This document shows, in pieces, positions 19,820 through 28,637 of a stretch of DNA of 54,648 nucleotides. The stretch spans positions 571,213 through 625,860 of the forward strand of contig NZ_BSOB01000010.1 in assembly GCF_030160295.1 (NCBI RefSeq), read 5' to 3'. The notes under the pieces were generated by a model. It did not search any database. It saw only the letters and a list, made by a program, of their open reading frames with translations, and was not told the DNA's origin. The position numbers and the translations under genes were made by a program. Source of the stretch: Dyella acidisoli (lineage in GTDB: Bacteria; Pseudomonadota; Gammaproteobacteria; Xanthomonadales; Rhodanobacteraceae). Position 1 is the stretch's first letter, and each line of letters opens with the position of its first letter.

Positions 19820-19843
19820 CAAGGAACGCACTCCCTGTTCTCG

Positions 19844-19894
19844 CTTCAAAAACAAAAATGCCCCCGTTAACCGGGGGCATTTTTGTTTTTGAAG
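19844..19894. terminator. Bidirectional intrinsic terminator
   Basis: A perfect 23-bp inverted repeat with a five-base loop. The stem is GC-rich at the top (GCCCCCG/CGGGGGC) and has A-run and T-run flanks on both sides, so it works in both directions. It separates the sigma-factor operon on the plus strand from the convergent gene ending at 19901. Confidence 0.95.
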
Positions 19895-19900
19895 AAGAGA

Positions 19901-20785
19901 TCAAAGATCCTGGTGATATTGCACGTAAGGCGTACGTGATTGATCCGGCTCCGGTGGACCCGCCGGCGTGCTCACCGCATTACCGGACGACCACAGGTTC
20001 TGCGCGCCGAAGCTCAACGAGCCTTGCCATGGCAAACGCCATGTCACGCCCAGATCGATGCTGTTCCAGCGACGCTCAGCGTTGAGCATGCCCGGCACCG
20101 CAGCACCCGGCTCGGGATACATGGTGCGACCGACGATGCTGGTACTGACCGAGCCGTGCTCGACACCAAAGCTAAGCGCCTTCTGATCCAGCGCATTCAG
20201 ACCCAACTGATTGCCCGGCAGCAGATGGATGCGGCCCATGCTAGCGCCCAGCAACACACCGCTATTGCCACTCAGCGCGAAGCGCCCGCGCGCATTGAGC
20301 TGCGTGCTGCTGTCGAAATCCGAAAGACCATTGACGCCAGGCACCGCCCCCGGCAAAACGCGAGGCAGCGGTGTGGGATTAGGCACCTGATCCTGCGCAA
20401 CGCTCACGCCTACGCTGTAACGACCTGCGTTGTACGTGGCGCCCACTTCACTGCTGATAATGCGCGGTTGCGTCACCCATGAGCGCTGCGTGACACCCAC
20501 TTGCGCAGAAACGTTCGGTGTGACGCCATATTGCACCGAGCTGCTATTGACGGTGCCGCCAGCGAGCGGATTCAGCGATAGCGACGTATCGTTCTGTGCG
20601 TCTGCCGTGGTGCCGCTCTGCGACTGCACCAGCAACGAACCCTGGCTGGGCTGCGGTTGACCGGTTTTCAGCGCCTGCTGTTGCTGCATCCACGCGGTAT
20701 TGCTGATCTGATCGCCGGACAGTGTCTGCCCTGCCGCCATGAGCGGCACGCAGAGCAGCGGCAGTGTCAGCAGCAATCGGCGCAT
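19901..20785 (-). CDS. Exported protein of unknown function, possible outer-membrane beta barrel
   Basis: 294 residues starting MRRLLLTLPLLCVPLMAAGQ, a clear signal peptide of about 20 residues. The mature protein begins with a Gln/Ser-rich low-complexity stretch (QQQQALKTGQPQPSQGSLLVQSQSGTT) and continues with alternating strands such as VQYGVTPNVSAQVGVTQRSWV, VGATYNAGRYSVGVSVA, GRFALSGNSGVLLGASMG, IDLGVTWRLPWQGSLSFGAQNLW, consistent with a beta barrel. I do not recognise the family. The in-frame ATG at 20905 would place the signal peptide internally, so 20785 is chosen. It is a single-gene unit ending at the bidirectional terminator. Confidence 0.75.
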   Translation of the reverse strand: MRRLLLTLPLLCVPLMAAGQTLSGDQISNTAWMQQQQALKTGQPQPSQGSLLVQSQSGTTADAQNDTSLSLNPLAGGTVNSSSVQYGVTPNVSAQVGVTQRSWVTQPRIISSEVGATYNAGRYSVGVSVAQDQVPNPTPLPRVLPGAVPGVNGLSDFDSSTQLNARGRFALSGNSGVLLGASMGRIHLLPGNQLGLNALDQKALSFGVEHGSVSTSIVGRTMYPEPGAAVPGMLNAERRWNSIDLGVTWRLPWQGSLSFGAQNLWSSGNAVSTPAGPPEPDQSRTPYVQYHQDL

Positions 20786-20848
20786 GAAAATTCGAATTCG
20801 TTCGATAGACCCGCCCGTACCGCGAAAGAGTACGGACTCCCGGGATTC

Positions 20849-20854
20849 AGTATA
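20849..20854 (-). promoter_or_regulatory. Possible -10 element for the exported-protein gene
   Basis: TATACT on the minus strand, five of six consensus matches, preceded by A-rich DNA. No good -35 is seen. It is about 65 bases before the chosen ATG at 20785. Confidence 0.3.
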
Positions 20855-21070
20855 CCTTACTTTACTTTTTACTAACACCCGGAATGGCGCATTTTTCTGC
20901 GGCACAGTCAGCCAAAACGGTTATACGAACAACCACTTGATGGCATGGTGGATGCATGGGGAAGGCATTTCCCTCCGGCTAGCGAAAGGAAAGCCATGGA
21001 CCTCGGCCACATGACGGTATCTTCACGAGATATAGTCAACCGACATACCGCGTGGACCCGCTCATAGGTC

Positions 21071-23944
21071 ATGAGTTCAATGCCCGATAGCCGCAATTTC
21101 GCGCCAGACCCCGGCGGGACCCTGCCGGTGGAGCTGCGTGAGACATTGGAGCGGCTGTTTCGGGCCATGGATTCGGAAGACGTCTTGCGGATCTGTGAGA
21201 CTGCGCTCGATCACCTGGGGCTGCGCGGAACACTCAGCTGGCTTCCGCCCGAGGCCGAAGTCATCCCAGCGCCGGGTCGGGCGAACCTCGCTACCGACCC
21301 CCAAAGCCAGCGAATACTGGTGATGGAGAGCGAAGTCACCCTGCAGAATCAGCAAGCGAGTGGCGAACTGGCGTGGCTGGGCCGGCTGGCTGGCATCCGC
21401 CTGCGCCAGCTCAGCGAAACCGGACGTCTTTACGAATCGATCTCGCGACTGGCCATGGCCGAGCGCCTGCAGCGTGCGCTGTACGCCATCGCCGAGCTGG
21501 CCAGCACCACGCACAACCTGGCCGAGATGATGCAGTCGCTGCACGCCATCGTCGGCATGCTGATGTACGCCGAGAACTTCTACATCTTCCTCTACGACCC
21601 GGTCAGCGACAGCGTCCGCTTTCCGTATTACGTGGATACGGTTGACCAGAAACCCCCGGCGCCGGATGAAAGTTATCCGCTGCAAGACATGCGTTACAGC
21701 TTGACGTGGAATCTGCTGCAGAGCACGCAACCCATCATGGGTTCGGTGGAAGAACTGGCGCATCAGCTCGAAGGCCGCTTCACGTTAGTCGGTCCCGCTT
21801 GCGAACATTGGCTGGGCGTGCCGCTCATGCGCGGTAACAAGGCCGTCGGCGGCATCGTCGTGCAGAGTTATCGATCCGACACGCACTACACGCACCAGGA
21901 CCGCGATCTGCTGAATTACGTTGCGCAGCACATGCAGACCGCGCTCGAACGACGCGAAGCACACGCCGAGTTGGAACGCAGAGTGGCTGATCGCACCGCT
22001 GCATTGCGCGCGACCAACCGCGTGCTGCGCCAGCAAGTGCTGCAGCGCCAACGCGGCGAGCGTCTGCAATCGGCACTGTTCCGCATCGCTGAATTGGCCA
22101 GCGCACCGGAAAGCCAACAGAACTTCTACGCCGCCGTACATCGGGTGGTCGGCGGTCTGCTCTACGCGCGAAATTTCTACATCGCGTTGCTGGATGAAAG
22201 CGGGCAGAACATCACCTTTCCCTATTCGGTCGATGAGATCGACACCGCGCGCGTGCCTCGCCCCGTCGCCAACGGTGCCACCGAATACGTGCTCAAGCAC
22301 GGCAAACCACTGCTTGCCGACCGCCAAGTTTTCGAACAACTGGCAGCCGACGGCGAATACAAGGAAATGGGTGCGAAATCCGTTTGCTGGCTGGGCGTAC
22401 CGCTGGTGTGGGATGACCGCGTAAAAGGCGTACTTGCCGTACAAAGCTACTCTCCCAAGCACATTTACGACACGCGCGACCAGGAACTGCTCACCTTCGT
22501 CAGTTACCACATCGCCAACGCGCTGCAGCGCAAGCAGACCAGCGAATCGCTGAAGCAGGCGTACATCAACTTGGAGCGCCGGGTAACCGAACGCACGCGT
22601 GCACTGGCGTTGGCGAACCGCGACCTGCGCGAACAGATTGCCGAGCGCGAACGCGTCGAGCGTCGGCTGATGTACGAAACGCTGCACGATTCGCTGACCG
22701 GCCTCCCCAACCGCACGCTGCTACTGCAGCGCTTGGGGCAAGCGCTGCAGGCGTATCACGCCGACCCGCACAAATTGTTCGCCGTGCTGTTCATCGACCT
22801 TGATCGCTTCAAGGTGATCAACGACTCGGTGGGCCATTTGATTGGTGACGATCTGCTGTTCCAGGCCGGCAGTCGCATCCGCGCCTGCCTAAAAACACGC
22901 GATCTGGTCGCGCGCTTGGGCGGCGATGAATTCGCGGTATTGCTGGAAGGCATCAGCGATATCGGCAAAGCCAAGCTCGTGGCCGAACGCATCATCGCCG
23001 AACTGCACGTGCCGTTCCGCCTGGGTGTCAAGGAGATTTTCACCTCCGCCTCGATCGGCATCGCCCTGCCCGGCCCGCACTATCAGCAACCTGAAGAACT
23101 GCTGCGCGACGCGGACGCCGCGATGTATCGCGCCAAAGACGAAGGGCGGCATCGCTCGGCCGTCTTCGATGATCGCCTGCGCCGCGAAGTGCTGTCGCTG
23201 CTGGAAATGGAAGGCGACTTGCGCCGTGCGCTGAGCCGCAACGAATTCGTGCCGTTCTATCAGCCGATCGTGTCGCTGGAAGATGGGCACACGGTGGGTT
23301 ACGAGGCACTGTTGCGCTGGCGTCACCCGGTGCGCGGTTTGCTATGTCCAGGCGATTTCCTTGCGGTGGCGGAAGAAAACGGCAGCGCGGAAAGCATCGA
23401 CTGGCAGATCTTCGAGCAGATCGCCTCGCAAGCGAGCACACTGGCGGGCACTCACGGGTTCGTCAGCCTCAATGTCTCAGGTCGGCATTTTCGTCAATCC
23501 GATCTCGACGATCGCCTGCTCAATCTATTGCGCGCGCATCGCGTCAACCCGCGGTCGCTGCGCATCGAGGTGACGGAGCGTACGCTGCTGGAAAATCCGG
23601 CACAGGTAAAACGTATGCTCGACAACCTGCGCCAGCACGGCGTGAGCATTGCGCTCGACGATTTCGGCACCGGCTATTCGTCCCTCAGCTATCTGCACCA
23701 GTATCCGATCGAAACACTGAAGATCGATCGCAGCTTCATCATCGAGCTGGCCAAGTCCAACAGCCACAGCGTGCCGGTGGTACGTGCGATCCAAGTGCTG
23801 GCCGATTCGCTGCAGATGCAAGTGATCGCCGAGGGTATCGAAGACGACGCGCAGCGTCAGGTACTACGGCATATCGGTTGCCGTTACGGTCAAGGCTTTC
23901 TGTTTGCCCATCCACAGCCGGCAGATGTGTGGATGGGCTCGTAA
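21071..23944 (+). CDS. GAF-GAF-GGDEF-EAL cyclic di-GMP enzyme
   Basis: 957-residue cytoplasmic protein without transmembrane segments. Two related GAF domains lie at about 135-300 and 335-490, each followed by a short coiled coil ending in an ERRVADRTAAL or ERRVTERTRAL phrase. The GGDEF domain has an intact GGDEF at 617-621; the I-site position reads KTRD rather than RxxD, so product inhibition may be weak. The EAL domain has EALLRWRHP (EAL at 745-747), DDFGTGYSSLSYL and VIAEGIE, all residues expected of an active phosphodiesterase. It could therefore both make and degrade c-di-GMP, with the GAF pair sensing a ligand or redox state. ATG at 21080 is an alternative start. It is convergent with hslO. 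Confidence 0.94.
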   Translation: MSSMPDSRNFAPDPGGTLPVELRETLERLFRAMDSEDVLRICETALDHLGLRGTLSWLPPEAEVIPAPGRANLATDPQSQRILVMESEVTLQNQQASGELAWLGRLAGIRLRQLSETGRLYESISRLAMAERLQRALYAIAELASTTHNLAEMMQSLHAIVGMLMYAENFYIFLYDPVSDSVRFPYYVDTVDQKPPAPDESYPLQDMRYSLTWNLLQSTQPIMGSVEELAHQLEGRFTLVGPACEHWLGVPLMRGNKAVGGIVVQSYRSDTHYTHQDRDLLNYVAQHMQTALERREAHAELERRVADRTAALRATNRVLRQQVLQRQRGERLQSALFRIAELASAPESQQNFYAAVHRVVGGLLYARNFYIALLDESGQNITFPYSVDEIDTARVPRPVANGATEYVLKHGKPLLADRQVFEQLAADGEYKEMGAKSVCWLGVPLVWDDRVKGVLAVQSYSPKHIYDTRDQELLTFVSYHIANALQRKQTSESLKQAYINLERRVTERTRALALANRDLREQIAERERVERRLMYETLHDSLTGLPNRTLLLQRLGQALQAYHADPHKLFAVLFIDLDRFKVINDSVGHLIGDDLLFQAGSRIRACLKTRDLVARLGGDEFAVLLEGISDIGKAKLVAERIIAELHVPFRLGVKEIFTSASIGIALPGPHYQQPEELLRDADAAMYRAKDEGRHRSAVFDDRLRREVLSLLEMEGDLRRALSRNEFVPFYQPIVSLEDGHTVGYEALLRWRHPVRGLLCPGDFLAVAEENGSAESIDWQIFEQIASQASTLAGTHGFVSLNVSGRHFRQSDLDDRLLNLLRAHRVNPRSLRIEVTERTLLENPAQVKRMLDNLRQHGVSIALDDFGTGYSSLSYLHQYPIETLKIDRSFIIELAKSNSHSVPVVRAIQVLADSLQMQVIAEGIEDDAQRQVLRHIGCRYGQGFLFAHPQPADVWMGS

Positions 23945-23953
23945 CCTACGCGA

Positions 23954-24847
23954 TTACTGCATGGTCGAACTTGCGGCCGTACCACCACTCAACAAATGCT
24001 CCGCATCCACGCGATCGAAGGTGTATTCGCGTGCGCAGAATTCGCAGGTGACCTCGATCGTGCCGTTCTGCGACTCCAGCGTCGCCTCAATTTCCTCGCG
24101 ACCCAGCGTACGAAGCATGGCTTCCACGCGCTCGCGCGAACAGCTGCAGCCGAAGGCCAGCGGACGCGGCTTGAACAGGCGCACGGTTTCTTCGTGGTAG
24201 AGGCGGTAGAGCAATTCTTCCGGTGATGTGCTCAGCAGTTCATCGCGGCCCAGTGTGGCAGTGAGTTGCTCGACACGTGGCCAGCCATCCTCGTCCTGCG
24301 CCGTATCGTGACCGCCTTCGCCCGGCAGCTTCTGCAGCAGCAGCCCCACCGCGTTTTGCCCATTCGCCGCAAGCACGAAGCGCGCAGGCAATTGCTCGGA
24401 CTGCAGGAAATAATTTTCGAGAGCCATCGCCAGTTCCGGATGATTCAAATCCACCAGACCTTGGTAGCGCTGCCCGCGCTCGGCCTGGCCGATGGTGATA
24501 GCCATGATGGCTTGCGGCAATTCGCTCAAGGCGAGCTTATCCGACATGGTTTCGTCCCAGCGCGCCAAGCCGCGCAACCGGCCGGCGTCGGTGCATTCGG
24601 TAAACAGCAGCCGCAATGCGCCCTTGCTCTTCAGTTCCACCGACAGCGCGCCGTCGAATTTGATATTGCCGGTCAGCAGCGCACTGGCGGCCAGCGTCTG
24701 GCCCAGCAAATCCAGGATCGGCGCGGGGTATTCAGCGCGTCCGGCGACTTCGCGCCAGGCAGCACCCAGCCGCACGATCACACCCCGGACGCCCGCACGT
24801 TCCAGCAAAAAGCGATGGAGCACATCCTCGGCAAGCACGGTTTCCAC
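23954..24847 (-). CDS. hslO: Redox-regulated holdase chaperone Hsp33
   Basis: 297 residues, the expected Hsp33 length. The C-terminal redox switch is present as C234-x-C236 (FGCSCS) and C268-x-x-C271 (CEFC), which bind zinc when reduced and form disulfides under oxidative stress, turning on chaperone activity. The N-terminal domain has the conserved GQTLAASALLTGNIKFDGALSVELKS region. Translation starts at GTG (24847); no earlier start preserves the family N-terminus. It is divergent from mtgA and convergent with the c-di-GMP enzyme gene. Confidence 0.96.
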   Translation of the reverse strand: METVLAEDVLHRFLLERAGVRGVIVRLGAAWREVAGRAEYPAPILDLLGQTLAASALLTGNIKFDGALSVELKSKGALRLLFTECTDAGRLRGLARWDETMSDKLALSELPQAIMAITIGQAERGQRYQGLVDLNHPELAMALENYFLQSEQLPARFVLAANGQNAVGLLLQKLPGEGGHDTAQDEDGWPRVEQLTATLGRDELLSTSPEELLYRLYHEETVRLFKPRPLAFGCSCSRERVEAMLRTLGREEIEATLESQNGTIEVTCEFCAREYTFDRVDAEHLLSGGTAASSTMQ

Positions 24848-24965
24848 GTTGAACTACCTCATAAAAACGGCAAGACGCGAAACATGGGGTCTCACGCCAG
24901 CTGTAACAATGGCTTTGCTTGGGCGCCACTTATACTTCACGGGATTTTTCACCCTGATCGACACC

Positions 24966-25712
24966 ATGCCGCATCTTCCGCCATTTCGCCGTCTGTTGCG
25001 TTACGCCGGTATCGTGATCCTGTCATGGGTCGCCCTGAGCTGGTTCGTGGTGCTGGTTTTGCGCTTCGTGCCACCCTGGACCTCGGCCGTGATGATGGAG
25101 CGCCGAATGGATGCCCTGATACACGGTGAAAAGGATTTCCAGCTGCACCAGCACTGGGTGTCCTGGTCGCACATGTCGCCCTGGGTACCGATCGCGATGG
25201 TGGCTGGCGAGGATCAGAAATTTCCGTTTCACCACGGTTTCGACTTCGGCTCCATCGAAAACGCCATCGATGCGGCCGATGACGGCAGGCGCCTGCGCGG
25301 CGCCAGCACCCTCAGCCAACAGACGGCCAAGAATCTATTTTTGTGGAACGGCCGCAGCTTCGTGCGCAAGGGGCTGGAGGCGTACTTCACCGTGCTGCTG
25401 GAGCTGACATGGCCGAAGCAGCGCATCCTCGAGGTGTACGTGAACATCGCTCAGTTCGGTGATGGCGTCTATGGCGTAGGTGCGGCCAGCGAAGCGTTCT
25501 TTCGTGCCTCGCCCGCGCAACTCGGCCCCGCGCAGGCTGCCCGGCTGGCGGCAGTGCTGCCCAATCCTGACCGCTTCCGTGTCGATCGCCCGAGCGGTTA
25601 CGTGCTGGAACGGGCGCGTTGGATCGAGCAGCAGATGAACCAACTCGGCGGGCCAGCCTACCTGCAAAGCCATCAGCCGCCGCGCGATGTGCGCTCGGCG
25701 CGACGCCGTTAA
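24966..25712 (+). CDS. mtgA: Monofunctional peptidoglycan glycosyltransferase
   Basis: 248 residues. One N-terminal transmembrane helix (about 14-35) anchors a GT51 domain. The catalytic motifs are VAGEDQKFPFHHGFD (first glutamate) and RGASTLSQQTAKNLFLW, followed by KRILEVYVN-type residues QRILEVYVNIAQFGDGVYG. It polymerises lipid II glycan strands at the periplasmic face, without a transpeptidase domain. ATG at 24966 gives the standard length; the frame stays open far upstream on non-homologous sequence. It is divergent from hslO. Confidence 0.95.
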   Translation: MPHLPPFRRLLRYAGIVILSWVALSWFVVLVLRFVPPWTSAVMMERRMDALIHGEKDFQLHQHWVSWSHMSPWVPIAMVAGEDQKFPFHHGFDFGSIENAIDAADDGRRLRGASTLSQQTAKNLFLWNGRSFVRKGLEAYFTVLLELTWPKQRILEVYVNIAQFGDGVYGVGAASEAFFRASPAQLGPAQAARLAAVLPNPDRFRVDRPSGYVLERARWIEQQMNQLGGPAYLQSHQPPRDVRSARRR

Positions 25713-25762
25713 AAACACGAACTTTCGTCCAGCACTTACACTTTGCAGGTCTACCTATTCGA

Positions 25763-26746
25763 ATGGATATCCCCGGCATGCCGCGACTCACGGTTGTCGT
25801 TCCCGCCTACAACGAATCGGCGGTGCTCGCCGCCTTCCATGAGCGTCTGTCCAAAGTGCTGGATCAACTGCCGCTGGACTGCGACGTGCTCTATATCGAC
25901 GACGGCAGCCGCGACGATACCTGGACGATCATGCAATCGCTGGCGACAGCCGACCCGCGCGTGGGCACGCTGAAGCTGTCGCGCAACTTCGGCAAAGAAG
26001 CGGCACTGACCGCCGGACTCGACCACGTTGACGCGGACGCCGCCGTGGTGATCGACGCGGATCTGCAGGATCCGCCGGAACTGATCCCGCAACTGGTAGA
26101 GCAATGGCGGGCAGGCTACGACGTGGTGTACGCCACCCGCAGCGCACGCGCCGGTGAAACCGGTTTTAAACGATTCACCGCGTCGGCGTTCTACCGCGCC
26201 ATGGAAATCATGTCTGACGTGGCCGTGCCGCGCGACACCGGTGATTTCCGGTTGCTTTCGCGCCGTGCATTGGCGGCGTTGTCACAATTGCGCGAGCGCC
26301 AGCGTTTCATGAAGGGCCTGTTCGCATGGATCGGCTACCGCCAGACCGCGGTGAAATACATGCGCGATCCACGGCTGGCAGGCAAGACCAAATGGAATTA
26401 CTGGCGCCTTACCCAGCTTGCCATCGAAGGCATCACTTCGTTTTCGAGTGCACCGCTGAAGCTTGCCACCTGGACCGGCCTGGCCGCCTCCGTGCTGGCT
26501 TTTCTGTTCGGCCTGAAAGTGCTGTTGAAAGCGCTGCTGCACGGCGATCCGGTGCCGGGCTATCCGAGCCTGATGGTCGTGGTCCTGTTCCTGGGTGGCA
26601 TCCAGTTGCTCGCGCTAGGTGTCATCGGCGAATACCTGGGCCGCAATTACAACGAAACCAAGCAGCGCCCCTTGTATTTCATCGAGGAAGAACATCTGCC
26701 AGCCACGCGTACGACGATTCACACCGAAGCAACGCCACAGCGCTAA
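25763..26746 (+). CDS. Polyprenyl-phosphate glycosyltransferase, GtrB/ArnC-like (GT2)
   Basis: 327 residues. The GT2 domain starts RLTVVVPAYNESAVL, with YIDDGSRDDTW and the DxD-like VVIDADLQDPPELIPQL, and FGKEAALTAGLDH typical of bactoprenol glycosyltransferases. Two C-terminal transmembrane helices (about 235-260 and 270-295) end in GVIGEYLGRNYNETKQRPLYFI, a hallmark of GtrB/ArnC-type enzymes that load a sugar onto undecaprenyl phosphate on the cytoplasmic side. No GtrA flippase is next to it, although one occurs at 50941. The sugar is not evident. Confidence 0.93.
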   Translation: MDIPGMPRLTVVVPAYNESAVLAAFHERLSKVLDQLPLDCDVLYIDDGSRDDTWTIMQSLATADPRVGTLKLSRNFGKEAALTAGLDHVDADAAVVIDADLQDPPELIPQLVEQWRAGYDVVYATRSARAGETGFKRFTASAFYRAMEIMSDVAVPRDTGDFRLLSRRALAALSQLRERQRFMKGLFAWIGYRQTAVKYMRDPRLAGKTKWNYWRLTQLAIEGITSFSSAPLKLATWTGLAASVLAFLFGLKVLLKALLHGDPVPGYPSLMVVVLFLGGIQLLALGVIGEYLGRNYNETKQRPLYFIEEEHLPATRTTIHTEATPQR

Positions 26747-26790
26747 ACTGTCCCTACGCGGCCATTGCTGCGGCCGTTGGGGAGGTTTGG

Positions 26791-27219
26791 ATGCGTCAGG
26801 TCAAGCATTTGCTGGACAGGAAGGGCAGCGACATCTTCGCCATTGCGCCGGAAGCGCCCGTATTGGAAGCGATCAAACACATGGCCGAGCGAGGTGTCGG
26901 CGCATTGCTGGTGATGCGCGGCGAGCAGTTGGTCGGCATCGTTTCCGAGCGCGACTATGCGCGCAAAGTGATTCTGCAGGGTCGATCGTCGGCACAGACA
27001 CCGGTGTCGGAGATCATGAGCGCTCCTGTGCTCACCGTTACGCCCGATACGGATGTCTTCGACTGCATGCGCTTGTGTACCGACAGCCGTGTACGCCACT
27101 TGCCAGTGGTACAAGGCCATCGCGTGATGGGCGTTATCTCGATCGGCGACTTGGTCAAGGAAGTGATCGGCGCGCAAGCCGAACAGATCGAGCAATTGCA
27201 GCGGTACATTACGAGCTGA
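26791..27219 (+). CDS. Stand-alone CBS-domain pair protein
   Basis: 142 residues consisting of two CBS motifs (about 9-63 and 74-130), for instance MAERGVGALLVMRGEQLVGIVSERDYARK and SRVRHLPVVQGHRVMGVISIGDLVKEVI. Such Bateman modules bind adenosine nucleotides or SAM and act as small regulators. GGAGG lies seven bases before the ATG. It is downstream of the GT gene and may be co-transcribed, but the partner is unknown. Confidence 0.93.
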   Translation: MRQVKHLLDRKGSDIFAIAPEAPVLEAIKHMAERGVGALLVMRGEQLVGIVSERDYARKVILQGRSSAQTPVSEIMSAPVLTVTPDTDVFDCMRLCTDSRVRHLPVVQGHRVMGVISIGDLVKEVIGAQAEQIEQLQRYITS

Positions 27220-27231
27220 AATTCGGAAGCG

Positions 27232-27280
27232 GGGAACGGGGAACGTAAACCCTCAAGCGAGGCTTTCGTTCCCCGTTCCC
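27232..27280. repeat. Inverted GGGAACG repeat, reaching into a coding end
   Basis: GGGAACGGGGAACG and CGTTCCCCGTTCCC form a perfect 14-bp stem with a 21-base loop, between two convergent genes. The right arm lies inside the last codons of the transporter gene. It could act as a terminator for the CBS gene. GGGAAC-type short repeats of this style are common in xanthomonad intergenic DNA. Confidence 0.75.
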
Positions 27281-28602
27281 TGTTCTCCTTTCCCTGCTTT
27301 GGCCTCTGGCGCCAAATCCGGCGAGGTCGCTGCTTTGCGTGCTATCCACGCAGCCAGTGACGATGCGCCCACACCGATCAGCGCGATGCTGCCCACGCTC
27401 ACGCCGAGTTTCACCAAGCTGCTGATGCTGGTGGTGATCACCACATCGCCGAATCGCCACACGGCGGTATCCACGAAGTTCTTGCCCTTGTAGCGTGTTT
27501 CCCGCGGTACCCGGGTGTACAGCGCATCGCTGGCGGGCTTGGTCATGCCATACATGAAGCCGCGAGTACCCACCATCATCAGCGCCAACAGCGGTACGCC
27601 ATAGCCCAGCGCGCTCAATTGGGCATGACCGCCCAGCATCACCATCACCAGCAAGCCCAGGTTCACCAGTTGCGGTAGCACCATCGCCCAGACGACACCC
27701 CGCCGCACAAGCAGCGAACGTGTCAGTGTGAATTGCAGCAGCGAGCCGAGCAGATTCGTGGCCAGATCCAGGTGCGCATAGAACGCCGTGCGCGCACCCG
27801 CAGAAGCGAGGTGCGCCTTGGTGTAGTCGGACACCAGTGCATAGGCAAGCGTGCCCACGCCGTCACCCAGAAACATCAGGATAGCCATCCAGCGCAGAAA
27901 CGGCCGCGACCACAACTCGCGCACGCCAGCCCACAATGAACCACCCACCGGCTGCTCGGCGTCAATGCCTTGCGCGCGCTGCACGGATATCCGCAACAAC
28001 AGCAGCAGGGAAGCACCAAGCATCACGGCGGACACGAGCAGCAACGGCGCCACGCCGATCAAGCCAACCAGCAGGCCAGTCACGAACGGTCCGAAGATCG
28101 CACCGGCCATGCCGCCGAGCGCAATCAACGAAAACACTTCGCGTGCGCGCCGGCTGTCGAAGACATCCGCCATGAAGCTCCAGAACAGCGACACGACGAA
28201 CAGGTTGAACACACTGACCCAGATGAAGAACACCACGCCCAACGCACGGGCGCCGATGCGATCCTGCGCCATGAAAGCCGGGATGAATGCCAGCAGACAC
28301 ACGATGAAGAAGCTGTAACTCCAGCCCAACACGCGCCGCCGCGGAAACCGCGCTACCAATATGCCGAATACCGGCGTCAGCGCGAGCATCGCCACGAACG
28401 TAGCGGCGTAGAACAACGGCAATTGCGTAGAACCCACCGCGCCGCCCAGCTGATCGCGCACCGGACGAATGATGTAATACGACGTCAGTACGAAGAAGAA
28501 AGCCAGTGCGGAAAGCGCCGGAGTGGCGTCGGAATGCGAAGAATCGGAGGACGGCAGACGCACCGGGCGGGGTTCCAGCGGAAGGCCGCGCAAGACTAGC
28601 AT
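27253..28602 (-). CDS. Npt1/Npt2-like (ATP:ADP antiporter superfamily) membrane transporter
   Basis: 449 residues with about twelve hydrophobic segments. The opening ALAFFFVLTSYYIIRPVRDQLGG matches the Npt-like / NTP-NDP exchange branch of the MFS superfamily rather than ordinary sugar MFS carriers. In free-living proteobacteria the substrate of these proteins is not established, and nucleotide exchange should not be assumed. The last dozen residues (GKGEQGTGNESLA) come from the GGGAACG repeat and look like a non-functional tail. It is divergent from the GMC gene with only 35 bases between the start codons. Confidence 0.85.
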   Translation of the reverse strand: MLVLRGLPLEPRPVRLPSSDSSHSDATPALSALAFFFVLTSYYIIRPVRDQLGGAVGSTQLPLFYAATFVAMLALTPVFGILVARFPRRRVLGWSYSFFIVCLLAFIPAFMAQDRIGARALGVVFFIWVSVFNLFVVSLFWSFMADVFDSRRAREVFSLIALGGMAGAIFGPFVTGLLVGLIGVAPLLLVSAVMLGASLLLLLRISVQRAQGIDAEQPVGGSLWAGVRELWSRPFLRWMAILMFLGDGVGTLAYALVSDYTKAHLASAGARTAFYAHLDLATNLLGSLLQFTLTRSLLVRRGVVWAMVLPQLVNLGLLVMVMLGGHAQLSALGYGVPLLALMMVGTRGFMYGMTKPASDALYTRVPRETRYKGKNFVDTAVWRFGDVVITTSISSLVKLGVSVGSIALIGVGASSLAAWIARKAATSPDLAPEAKAGKGEQGTGNESLA

Positions 28603-28609
28603 GTACCCC

Positions 28610-28624
28610 GTGACACACGGTCAC
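28610..28624. promoter_or_regulatory. Palindrome in the divergent transporter/GMC gap
   Basis: GTGAC-ACACG-GTCAC, a perfect 5-bp inverted repeat centred in a 35-base gap between two divergent start codons. It could be an operator for both genes. It resembles but does not match a CRP/Clp site, which needs TGTGA-N6-TCACA. Confidence 0.35.
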
Positions 28625-28637
28625 ATGCGGGGGTGGC

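Noticed and set aside
20906-21070. Cyclic di-GMP (GEMM) riboswitch upstream of the GGDEF-EAL gene
   Set aside because: The purine-rich hairpin-like stretch lacks the conserved GEMM core.
28610-28624. CRP/Clp binding site
   Set aside because: The half-sites do not match TGTGA-N6-TCACA spacing; retained only as an unassigned palindrome.
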